From contig NZ_CP084263.1 of the NCBI RefSeq assembly GCF_022879575.1, positions 186,001 through 250,000 of the forward strand: DNA of 64,000 nucleotides, written 5' to 3'. Below the pieces are notes generated by a model. That model did no database searches. It saw nothing but the letters and a program-made list of their open reading frames with translations, and had not been told where the DNA came from. Every line of letters starts with the position of its first letter. Position 1 is the stretch's first letter. Source of the stretch: Caballeronia sp. SL2Y3 (GTDB taxonomy: Bacteria; Pseudomonadota; Gammaproteobacteria; Burkholderiales; Burkholderiaceae). Below are positions 33,735 through 41,284 of the stretch, piece by piece. Made by a program: the position numbers and the translations under genes.

Positions 33735-33793
33735 TGTTACCGATAACATCCTATCGATCCGACCCTGCATTGCCTTCAATGTTACCGGTAACG
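33735..33793. promoter_or_regulatory. Two LacI-type operators before the MFS transporter
   Basis: TGTTACCGATAACA (33735-33748) and TGTTACCGGTAACG (33780-33793) are near-perfect palindromes of one consensus, centred 45 bases apart, with a further half-site TGTTACC at about 33726. They match the GntR/LacI-family style TGTTACC-GGTAACA. They lie 134-192 bases before the MFS start at 33927, in a 322-base gap that has no other supported feature. The two-site layout suggests looping repression. No LacI-family gene is in the window. Confidence 0.65.
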
Positions 33794-33926
33794 AACGGCG
33801 CTCGGGTTCGACGATGGGAAAGTGCATGCACCGGAGCACGGCGGACAGAGACTGCTGTCGTCCACACCGTCGCCCGGGCGCAAGCCACGACTCAAGCTGA
33901 CTACACACAGTACGGAGACAAACACG

Positions 33927-35279
33927 ATGCCAACCATCACTCAGGCTGCCGCAAACACGGCGGTCGTCGGGGACGAGGCCGAAGACCAGTTGTACCGGAA
34001 AGTCCTGAAGCGAATCTTGCCCTTGCTGCTGCTTTGCTACGTGGTCGCCTATCTGGACCGGGTCAACGTCGGCTTCGCGAAGTTGCAGATGCTGGATGCA
34101 CTCGGACTCAGCGACAGCGTCTACGCAGTGGGCGCGAGCATCTTCTTCTGGGGCTATTTCCTCTTCGAGATGCCGAGCAACCTTCTGCTTCACAAGTACG
34201 GAGCGCGCTTCTGGATTGCCCGCATCATGGTGACGTGGGGAATCGTGTCTTCGTCGCTGGCATTCATTTCGCCGCTGGCCAGTTTCTTTCATGTCGGGAC
34301 AGGGACGATGTTCTACATCCTCCGTTTCCTGCTGGGCGTCTGCGAAGCGGGATTCTTCCCGGGCATCATCCTGTACATGAACTACTGGTTTCCGGCTCGG
34401 CGTCAAAGCGTCGCCATGTCGGGATTTCTGATTGCCATTCCGGTAAGCCTCACGCTCGGCGGAGTCGTGTCGGGCTGGCTGATGCAGAACACGCATGGCC
34501 TCTTCGGCATGGGCGGCTGGCAATGGATGCTGTTGCTGGAAGGCATCCCGTCGATACTGGTTGCTTTCGTCGTGCTGTTCCGCATGGGCGATGGCATTCA
34601 GTCCGCTAAATGGCTCACGGCCGCGGAAAAAACTGTACTGCAACAAAACCTCGAAAAGGAAAGCGCCAAGAAGACGCATAGCGTCGCTGCGGCGTTGAAG
34701 AGTCCGCGCGTCTGGCTGCTGACATTCATTCTCTTGACGTTCAACACGGGCTTTTATGGTTTGGCATTCTGGCTGCCGTCGATCATCAAAGCCTCAGGCG
34801 TGAAGAGCACACTCAACATCGGACTACTGACGGCCATTCCTTATATGTGCGCTGTCGTCGCAATGATCTGGAACGGCGCCCATTCACGCAAGACTGGTGA
34901 ACGGCGTTTGCACGCCGCCATTCCGGCGTGCATCGGTGGAATCGGCCTGATTCTCAGCGCGCATTTCGCGAGCAATGTGCCGCTGTCCATCTTTCTGTTG
35001 ACGGTTGCGACTTGCGCGATTCTCGGCCTGATGCCGATCTACTGGACCTTTCCCGGACAGATCCTGTCTGGAACGGCTGCGGCAGCAGGCATCGCGCTCA
35101 TCAACTCCGTCGGCAACCTCTCGGGCTTTACCGGCTCGATGATTACGAGTGTCGCCAAGGATTTGACCGGGAATATCAATAACGGAACGTATGCACTCGG
35201 GGCGTGCTTACTGGTCAGTTGCGTTCTGATTCTGGCGATTCCCAAAAACATGCTCAACGCAGAGCGGGTAGAACACTAA
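33927..35279 (+). CDS. MFS transporter, anion:cation symporter (ACS) family
   Basis: A 450-residue inner-membrane permease from ATG 33927 (CGGAGACAAACACG upstream). The N terminus LLLCYVVAYLDRVNVGFAKL, the helix-4 region FLLGVCEAGFFPGIILYMNYWF and the loop ARRQSVAMS are signatures of the ACS branch (phthalate, tartrate, glucarate, hexuronate, 2-ketogluconate permeases). About twelve hydrophobic segments. LacI-type operators upstream point to a sugar-acid substrate, which is an inference from regulator style. It stands alone; no catabolic enzyme genes are adjacent. Confidence 0.93.
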   Translation: MPTITQAAANTAVVGDEAEDQLYRKVLKRILPLLLLCYVVAYLDRVNVGFAKLQMLDALGLSDSVYAVGASIFFWGYFLFEMPSNLLLHKYGARFWIARIMVTWGIVSSSLAFISPLASFFHVGTGTMFYILRFLLGVCEAGFFPGIILYMNYWFPARRQSVAMSGFLIAIPVSLTLGGVVSGWLMQNTHGLFGMGGWQWMLLLEGIPSILVAFVVLFRMGDGIQSAKWLTAAEKTVLQQNLEKESAKKTHSVAAALKSPRVWLLTFILLTFNTGFYGLAFWLPSIIKASGVKSTLNIGLLTAIPYMCAVVAMIWNGAHSRKTGERRLHAAIPACIGGIGLILSAHFASNVPLSIFLLTVATCAILGLMPIYWTFPGQILSGTAAAAGIALINSVGNLSGFTGSMITSVAKDLTGNINNGTYALGACLLVSCVLILAIPKNMLNAERVEH

Positions 35280-35294
35280 CGTTCCGTCTCTTAA

Positions 35295-35327
35295 GCGCGG
35301 TGTCCGCTTTCGTGGTGGTCACCGCGC
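35295..35327. terminator. Stem-loop terminator after the ACS transporter
   Basis: GCGCGGTG (35295-35302) pairs perfectly with CACCGCGC (35320-35327) across a 17-base loop, 15 bases after the transporter stop codon. The remaining ~260 bases to the next gene at 35591 hold no feature I can support; a minus-strand frame of 118 codons there has no recognisable homology. Confidence 0.6.
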
Positions 35328-35590
35328 CGGTCTGTTGCTTCGAACGGGCCGAACATCTGAACCGATACCGGCTTGCCTGCGCCGCGTCTCCGCGCCAAGT
35401 ACTCTGACAAGAGTCTTGGCCGACAGGCGACATCCAAACACGGCCTTGTTGGCTTTAGCCGCGTCGTTAATCCAGTCCCGCCGCACCATGAGGTCGCGGT
35501 GCATGTAGCCGATTAGCGCGACCGTCCGGCGAATTCGAACGTGGCGTCTGTAGACTTGGAGTGTCCAGTGTTGCGTTCCAGGCAAGCCAA

Positions 35591-36655
35591 ATGTTCTCTT
35601 CCAACTCTCGTTTCGGCCCGATTGCCACGGCCTTAGCGGCTGCTGTGCTATTCGGCGCGGCCACACCGGTCGCAAAGGCTTTGCTGGGCTCGAACTCCCC
35701 GTTCGTCGTGGCGGGACTGTTCTATCTCGGCAGCGGGCTCGGGCTTGGAATAGCCATTCTCGCCCGAAGCATCAGGGGGACCGGCCCGAAGTTGCATCAA
35801 GGCATGACGAGGGCCGAGTTGCCATGGCTGCTCGGCGCCATCGCCGCCGGCGGCGTTGCAGGCCCCGCTCTACTGATGATCGGCCTGTCGACCACACCCG
35901 CCGCGACCAGTTCCTTGCTGCTGAACCTGGAGGGCGTCCTTACCGCAGTGATCGCCTGGGTCGTGTTTCGCGAGAACGTCGACCTTCAAGTGTTCCTCGG
36001 CATGGTGGCAATCGTCGCTGGCGGCGTTTTGCTGTCATGGCAATCAGGCGAAGGCGGCGTCTCGCTCGGCGCTGTCATGATTGCGGGGGCATGCCTGTCA
36101 TGGGCGATCGACAACAACCTCACGCGCAAGGTGTCAGCCAACGACGCGATGGTCATCGCTTGCCTTAAAGGATTGATAGCCGGGCCGGTCAACCTCGCGA
36201 TCGCATACGCGACAGGTTCATCGCTACCTGGCTTCCTGATGGCCGGTGCAGCGATGGCGACGGGATTCGCAGGCTACGGCATCAGTCTCGTGTTGTTCGT
36301 CGTCGCCCTTCGTAATCTCGGCACTGCTCGGACAGGAGCCTACTTTTCGGTTGCCCCGCTTTTCGGGGTGGCTCTTTCTCTCGTCATATGGCCTCAAGTT
36401 CCGAGCACCCTTTTCTGGGTAGCAGCGGCACTCATGGCTTCAGGCATCTGGCTGCACGTCCGCGAACGACATGAGCACGAGCATACGCATGAGCGAATGG
36501 AACATGCACACCGCCATCGCCACGACGAGCATCATCAACACGAGCATGATTTCCCCTACGATGGGACCGAGCCGCATTCCCATCCGCACGTCCACTTGCC
36601 GATCACGCATTCTCATGCCCACTTCCCGGACGTCCATCATCGCCATCGGCATTAG
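35591..36655 (+). CDS. EamA/DMT-family transporter with histidine-rich C-terminal tail
   Basis: A 354-residue membrane protein from ATG 35591; a GTG at 35561 would add ten residues but has no ribosome site. Two EamA repeats give ten hydrophobic segments (FGPIATALAAAVLFGAATPV opens the first). The final ~60 residues are extremely rich in His, with clusters such as HEHEHTHERMEHAHRHRHDE and ending VHHRHRH; at least 25 are His. Such tails bind Ni, Co, Zn or Cu, so metal export or metal-sensed export is likely, although the DMT core usually carries small metabolites. Monocistronic, with no metal regulator adjacent. Confidence 0.9.
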   Translation: MFSSNSRFGPIATALAAAVLFGAATPVAKALLGSNSPFVVAGLFYLGSGLGLGIAILARSIRGTGPKLHQGMTRAELPWLLGAIAAGGVAGPALLMIGLSTTPAATSSLLLNLEGVLTAVIAWVVFRENVDLQVFLGMVAIVAGGVLLSWQSGEGGVSLGAVMIAGACLSWAIDNNLTRKVSANDAMVIACLKGLIAGPVNLAIAYATGSSLPGFLMAGAAMATGFAGYGISLVLFVVALRNLGTARTGAYFSVAPLFGVALSLVIWPQVPSTLFWVAAALMASGIWLHVRERHEHEHTHERMEHAHRHRHDEHHQHEHDFPYDGTEPHSHPHVHLPITHSHAHFPDVHHRHRH

Positions 36656-36875
36656 CGCAGTACCGACGATTCACCTTGCCCCTTCTTGTAGCGCGAAGGA
36701 ACGCACTTCGCCCGAATTTCGTGCATCGTGACGCGTTGCAGTGCAGGCCGTCACCCGGACCGAGCATCCTTCGCTCGATATATGCCCCACAGGCTCGATT
36801 CTCCGCGCTTGGCACGCTTCCCGCTTTAAACGGTGTGCAAGGAGCCGGCGCGTCATCCGGTTCACAGACAATCTG

Positions 36876-36972
36876 AAATGGACGGCTAGGGTTCCGGTCT
36901 GCTCGCAGACGCTGGTCCGAGAGCTGTCGACCTCGAACGAGGTTACACGGCGGGACAAAAGCCCGGGAGAGA
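36876..36972 (+). ncRNA. Guanidine-I (ykkC subtype 1) riboswitch
   Basis: Three conserved blocks of the ykkC aptamer occur in the correct order and spacing: GGCTAGGGTTCCGG (36884-36897), CTGGTCCGAGAG (36912-36923) and ACACGGCGGGACAAAAGCCC ending in GGGAGA (about 36945-36970). The intervening variable stem CCTCGAACGAGG is self-complementary. This RNA binds free guanidinium and switches on downstream genes. It lies about 58 bases before the start of the binding-protein gene that heads a guanidine transport and degradation operon, so the biology agrees. Downstream, GGGAG near 36964 can pair with CTCCC near 36990, a possible expression platform. Confidence 0.93.
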
Positions 36973-37029
36973 ACGCGATGTTTGCGCTGCTCCCTGCCGT
37001 CGCCAACCGTCTCCTCCGAGGTCAACCTC

Positions 37030-38100
37030 ATGCGCAAGCTCGCCCGCTGTCTCGGCATCGCCGCCGTTTCCCTCGTCACGCTCGCTTCGAGCGCCGCGTT
37101 CGCCGCGCCCCGCAACGACTTCAAGGTGTGCTGGACCATCTATGCGGGCTGGATGCCCTGGGGTCAGGCGAAGACTCAGGGCATCGTGTCGAAGTGGGCG
37201 AAGAAGTACGGCATCAACGTCGATGTCGTGCAGCTGAACGACTATGTCGAGTCCATCAATCAGTACACGGCCGGCAAGTTCGATGGCTGCGCCATGACCA
37301 ACATGGATGCGCTCACCATCCCGGCTGCGGGCGGCGTCGATTCGACCGCGCTCATCGTGAGCGACTACTCCAACGGCAACGACGGCGTGCTCATGAAGGG
37401 CAAGGGCAAGCAGATCGCCGATCTGAAGGGCCAGCAAGTCAACCTCGTGCAGTTCTCCGTGTCGCACTATCTGCTCGCACGCGCGCTCGACAGCGCCCAC
37501 ATGAGCGAGCGCGATCTCAAGGTCGTCAATACATCCGATGCCGATATCGCAGGCGCATTCGCGACGCCGGCCGTTCACAACGCGGTGACATGGAACCCGA
37601 TGCTCGCGGATCTCAAGGCCCAGCCGAACGTCACCGAAGTCTTCGATTCGAGCAAGATTCCCGGCGAGATCATGGACATGATGGTCGTCAACACGAAGAC
37701 GCTGCAGGAGAATCCCGCCCTCGGCAAGGCGCTGACCGGCGCATGGTTCGAGATGGTGGCGCTCATGCACGGCAACTCCGCCGAGACCACGAACGCGCTC
37801 ACCGCGATGGCGAAGTCTTCCGGCACCGATCTCGCCAACTTCAAAGGCCAGTTGTCCACCACTGCCCTCTTCTACACGCCGAAAGCGGCGCTCGATTTCG
37901 TCACGAGCCCGGACATGCCGAAGATCATGACGCGCGTCGCGAAGTTCTCGTTCGATCACGGCCTGCTCGGTCAGGACGCGAAGAGCGCGGACGCAGTGGG
38001 CATGGCGTTCGACAAGGGCGTCGTGATCGGCAACAAGAGCAACGTCAAGCTGCGCTTCGATCCGACCTATGTCGAGATGGCGGCAGCGGGCAAGCTCTGA
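37030..38100 (+). CDS. ABC transporter substrate-binding protein, guanidine/urea-carboxylase cluster
   Basis: A 356-residue periplasmic protein from ATG 37030 (GAGG upstream). The signal peptide ends near AAFAAPRN. The mature chain starts DFKVCWTIYAGWMPWGQAKT and matches the NMT1/nitrate-taurine-like binding proteins found only beside urea-carboxylase genes. With the following permease and ATPase it forms an importer that is now best interpreted as guanidine-specific because of the riboswitch and the downstream enzymes. First gene of the operon. Confidence 0.93.
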   Translation: MRKLARCLGIAAVSLVTLASSAAFAAPRNDFKVCWTIYAGWMPWGQAKTQGIVSKWAKKYGINVDVVQLNDYVESINQYTAGKFDGCAMTNMDALTIPAAGGVDSTALIVSDYSNGNDGVLMKGKGKQIADLKGQQVNLVQFSVSHYLLARALDSAHMSERDLKVVNTSDADIAGAFATPAVHNAVTWNPMLADLKAQPNVTEVFDSSKIPGEIMDMMVVNTKTLQENPALGKALTGAWFEMVALMHGNSAETTNALTAMAKSSGTDLANFKGQLSTTALFYTPKAALDFVTSPDMPKIMTRVAKFSFDHGLLGQDAKSADAVGMAFDKGVVIGNKSNVKLRFDPTYVEMAAAGKL

Positions 38101-38131
38101 TCATCGTCGAGTCTTCAACGAGGCGGTCACC

Positions 38132-38947
38132 ATGCGACTCATCAATCGACATCCGAGCAGGACCGGCGGCCTGATGCTGCTGCTGTTGCCGTTCGTCGTG
38201 CTGTTTGCGGTCTATTTCACCGGATCGTCGATGCGGCTTTCGGTCAATCCCGACGACAAGCTGCTGCCGAGCGCGGCGCAAATGAGCGATGCCGTGAAGT
38301 CGGTCGCCTTCACCGAGGACAAGCGCACGGGCGAGTATCTGTTGTGGGCCGACACGCTGTCGAGCTTGCGGCGGCTTTGCATCGGCCTCGTGGTGAGCGC
38401 GGCGATCGCGCTGGTGGTCGCCATTGCGACAGGCTCGTTGCCGCTCGTCAGCGCGACGCTCTCCCCGTTCATCACCGTCATTTCGATGGTGCCGCCGCTT
38501 GCCGTGCTGCCGATTCTCTTCATCGTGTTCGGGCTCGACGAGTTGTCGAAGGTCGTGCTGATCGTCGTCGGCATCACGCCGATGATCATTCGCGACCTGC
38601 ATGCGCGCGCGGGCGACATTCCCGCCGAGTTGTGGGTCAAGGCGCAGACGCTCGGCGCAAGCAGCTGGACGCTGATTCTGCGGCTCGTGCTGCCTCAACT
38701 CCTGCCGCGCTTGCTGGTGGCGCTGCGTCTGTCGCTCGGCGCCGCGTGGCTCTTTCTGATCGCGGCGGAAGCGATCGCGTCCACCGACGGCCTCGGCTAC
38801 CGCATCTTTCTCGTGCGCCGCTATCTGTCGATGGATCTGATTCTGCCGTACGTCGCGTGGATCACGCTGCTCGCATGGCTCACTGACGAGCTGCTCCGAC
38901 GCATCACGCAATGGTGCTTTCCGTGGTACGGCGGGAGCGCGCGATGA
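38132..38947 (+). CDS. ABC transporter permease (guanidine importer)
   Basis: A 271-residue inner-membrane permease from ATG 38132 (GAGGCGGTCACC upstream). Six hydrophobic segments; the cytoplasmic EAA loop is LWVKAQTLGASSWTLILRLV followed by LPQLLPRLLVALRLSLG. It belongs to the nitrate/taurine (TauC/SsuC) permease class. It follows the binding-protein gene by 31 bases and overlaps the ATPase gene by ATGA, so the three transporter parts are co-translated. Confidence 0.93.
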   Translation: MRLINRHPSRTGGLMLLLLPFVVLFAVYFTGSSMRLSVNPDDKLLPSAAQMSDAVKSVAFTEDKRTGEYLLWADTLSSLRRLCIGLVVSAAIALVVAIATGSLPLVSATLSPFITVISMVPPLAVLPILFIVFGLDELSKVVLIVVGITPMIIRDLHARAGDIPAELWVKAQTLGASSWTLILRLVLPQLLPRLLVALRLSLGAAWLFLIAAEAIASTDGLGYRIFLVRRYLSMDLILPYVAWITLLAWLTDELLRRITQWCFPWYGGSAR

Positions 38948-39750
38948 TCGAAGTCCGCAACGTATGGAAGGAATACGGCGATCAGGTCGTGCTGGAACGC
39001 CTGAACCTCACCATCAAGGAAGGCGAATTCTGCTCGATGGTCGGCGCCTCGGGCTGCGGCAAGTCGACGTTTCTGCGGCTCTTGCTCGGCCAGGAACGCC
39101 CGACGCGCGGCGAGATTCTGCTGGATGGCGCGCCGCTGCCGGGTGAACCGGACGCGCATCGCGGCGTCGTGTTTCAACGCTATTCCGTGTTCGATCACCT
39201 CGACGCGCTGCATAACGTGATGCTCGGTCTCGAACTGCCGCGCGCGAAGTTCACGGGCCGGCTGTTCGGCACGCAGCGACGCGCCGCGCGCGACGAAGCA
39301 GCCGCGATGCTCGAACGCGTGGGTCTGGGCGCTGCGCTCACCAAATATCCGCAGCAGCTTTCGGGCGGCATGCAGCAACGGCTCGCCATCGCGCAGGCGC
39401 TGATGATGAAGCCGCGCGTGCTGTTGCTCGACGAGCCGTTCGGCGCGCTCGATCCGGGCATACGCAAGGACATGCACGCGCTCTTGTCCGAGCTATGGCG
39501 CGAATCGAAGCTCACCATCTTCATGGTCACGCACGACCTGAAAGAAGGCTTCACGCTCGGCAGCCGCGTGCTCGTGTTCGACAAGGTTCGCGTGGACCCG
39601 CAAGCGCCCGGCGCGTACGGCGCGCGCATCACCTACAACATTCCGCTCGATCGCACCCGCGACTCCGCCTCGGCCGTTCATATCGCGCAGGCGGCAGTGC
39701 AGGGTGCTTCGGACACCGAACTTGTTTCACTTGAGGGAATCCGTTCATGA
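38944..39750 (+). CDS. ABC transporter ATP-binding protein (guanidine importer)
   Basis: A 268-residue ATPase from ATG 38944, overlapping the permease stop by four bases. Walker A GASGCGKST, Q-loop VVFQRYSVF, signature LSGGMQQRLAIAQAL, Walker B VLLLDEPFGALD and the switch His in FMVTHDLKE are all intact. It energises the permease at 38132 for uptake of the ligand delivered by the binding protein at 37030. Overlaps the next gene by ATGA. Confidence 0.94.
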   Translation: MIEVRNVWKEYGDQVVLERLNLTIKEGEFCSMVGASGCGKSTFLRLLLGQERPTRGEILLDGAPLPGEPDAHRGVVFQRYSVFDHLDALHNVMLGLELPRAKFTGRLFGTQRRAARDEAAAMLERVGLGAALTKYPQQLSGGMQQRLAIAQALMMKPRVLLLDEPFGALDPGIRKDMHALLSELWRESKLTIFMVTHDLKEGFTLGSRVLVFDKVRVDPQAPGAYGARITYNIPLDRTRDSASAVHIAQAAVQGASDTELVSLEGIRS

Positions 39751-40451
39751 CATTGCTGCTCGAAGAAACCGTCCCCGGTGGCGGGCATACGTCGCTCATC
39801 GTGAAACGCGGACAGTCGTTGCGCGTGACGGACCTGCGCGGCGGCGCGAACGTCAGCGTGATGATGGTGAACGCGACTGAGAAGAGCGAACGGCTCAACC
39901 TGCCCGATTCGCTGAAGTGCCAGCACACCGCGAAGCTCACGGCGGGCCATTGCCTCTACTCCGACATGGGACGCGTGCTGGCCGCGATCGTCGCGGATAC
40001 GTGCGGCTGGCACGACAGCATCGGCGGCGTATCGAACGCAGAGGAAGTGACCGAGCGATACGGCGTGGGCCGCTATCAGGAATTGCGTAACGCCTTCTAT
40101 CGCAACGGCACGGACAACCTGCTCGTGGAGATGGGCAAGTGGGGCCTCGGCATCTCCGATCTGATGATGACGCTCAATCTGTTCAGCCGTGTCGATGTCA
40201 CCGACGAAGGCGCGCTGCGCTTCGTGCCCGGCAACTCGAAGGCGGGCGACTACGTGGAGCTTTACGCGCCGATGAACACGCTCGTCGTGCTCACGGCCAT
40301 TCAGCATCCGCTCGACCCGAACCCCGAGTACTCGCCGAAGCCCGTCAAGCTCGAACTGAGCACGGCGCAAGCGGATGTCGCGGAACTCTGCCGCACCGCG
40401 TGCGACGAGAACGTACGCGGCTTCATCAACACCGAACGCTTCTTCCTGTGA
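39747..40451 (+). CDS. Urea-carboxylase-associated protein 1; carboxyguanidine deiminase subunit
   Basis: A 234-residue protein (DUF1989 family). Its core contains [20 protein letters not shown], with the Cys-x2-His pattern that recurs in the next gene, and the C-terminal [16 protein letters not shown]. Pairs of such proteins have been shown to deaminate carboxyguanidine to allophanate, between guanidine carboxylase and allophanate hydrolase. Which of the two named subunits (CgdA or CgdB) this is I cannot decide from sequence alone. It overlaps the ATPase stop and the next start. Confidence 0.9.
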   Translation: MTLLLEETVPGGGHTSLIVKRGQSLRVTDLRGGANVSVMMVNATEKSERLNLPDSLKCQHTAKLTAGHCLYSDMGRVLAAIVADTCGWHDSIGGVSNAEEVTERYGVGRYQELRNAFYRNGTDNLLVEMGKWGLGISDLMMTLNLFSRVDVTDEGALRFVPGNSKAGDYVELYAPMNTLVVLTAIQHPLDPNPEYSPKPVKLELSTAQADVAELCRTACDENVRGFINTERFFL

Positions 40452-40465
40452 GCACGGACCTACTC

Positions 40466-41107
40466 ATGACCAGCACGCTTACCGTCAGCGACAAACATCC
40501 CGAAAGCGCGGTGTATCGCGAAACGCTCGCCGCGGGCGAGCCCTGGCTGCACGAGGTGAAGGCCGGGCAGACGCTGCGCATCGTCGATCTGGAAGGCAAT
40601 CAGGCCGTCGATACGCTCTTCTACAGTCTCGCCGATCCGCGCGAACGGTTCGATCCGCAACGCACGCTGCGCCGCCAACAGAGCCTTTATCTGACGTCCG
40701 GCTCCGTGCTCTATTCGAACCTCGGCAATCCGATGCTCACCATCGTCGCCGATACGTGCGGCCGTCACGACACGCTCGGCGGCGCGTGCGCGCAGGAAAG
40801 CAATACGGTGCGCTACGCGCTCGAAAAGCGCTACATGCATAGCTGCCGCGACAACTTCCTGCGTGCCTGCGCGCACGACGGGCGGCTTTCGAAGCGCGAC
40901 ATCGGCGCGAACGTCAACTTCTTCATGAACGTGCCGGTGACTGCGCAAGGCGGCCTGACGTTTGAAGACGGCATTTCAGCACCGGGCAAGTACGTGGAAT
41001 TGCGCGCGGAAATGGACGTGATCGTGCTGATCTCTAACTGCCCCCAACTGAACAACCCGTGCAACGCCTATAACCCGACGCCTGCGGAGCTCTTGATATG
41101 GAACTGA
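40466..41107 (+). CDS. Urea-carboxylase-associated protein 2; carboxyguanidine deiminase subunit
   Basis: A 213-residue paralogue of the preceding gene (DUF1989 family), sharing [20 protein letters not shown] and ending in [16 protein letters not shown] 40466 is listed; a GTG at 40448 in the same frame overlaps the upstream stop (GTGA) and would add six residues, so coupling could favour it. Two similar subunits are thought to form the heteromeric carboxyguanidine deiminase. After it comes a 177-base gap carrying the guanidine-II element. Confidence 0.9.
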   Translation: MTSTLTVSDKHPESAVYRETLAAGEPWLHEVKAGQTLRIVDLEGNQAVDTLFYSLADPRERFDPQRTLRRQQSLYLTSGSVLYSNLGNPMLTIVADTCGRHDTLGGACAQESNTVRYALEKRYMHSCRDNFLRACAHDGRLSKRDIGANVNFFMNVPVTAQGGLTFEDGISAPGKYVELRAEMDVIVLISNCPQLNNPCNAYNPTPAELLIWN

Positions 41108-41217
41108 AGCGCATCCGTAGCTTGATCTATCACATCATGCTCGTTCGCTCGGGACGATGCTTCGCGCGCACGCCCGAGGAATTAGCACAAGCGCATCGCT
41201 GAACGCGTGTCGTGTCG

Positions 41218-41264
41218 GCCGTGGACGACCACGGCTCGCCATTCTCACGGCGGGACGGCCCGCC
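41218..41264 (+). ncRNA. Guanidine-II (mini-ykkC) riboswitch candidate
   Basis: Two perfect hairpins, each closed by an ACGR tetraloop, stand side by side. GCCGTGG-ACGA-CCACGGC spans 41218-41235 and GGCGGG-ACGG-CCCGCC spans 41249-41264, with a 13-base linker. This is the whole consensus of the mini-ykkC RNA, which binds guanidinium through its two loops. It ends 20 bases before the start codon of the carboxylase, whose own ribosome site is weak, as expected when translation is regulated by the second hairpin. Another riboswitch of a different class (guanidine-I) heads the same operon. Confidence 0.85.
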
Positions 41265-41284
41265 TTCGAATCAAGACTGCCTCC

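Noticed and set aside
35319..35675. A 118-codon minus-strand frame between the ACS transporter and the DMT gene
   Set aside because: It reads MHRDLMVRRDWINDAAKANK and similar, which looked gene-like, but I recognise no family, it lacks a ribosome site, and it overlaps the DMT start.
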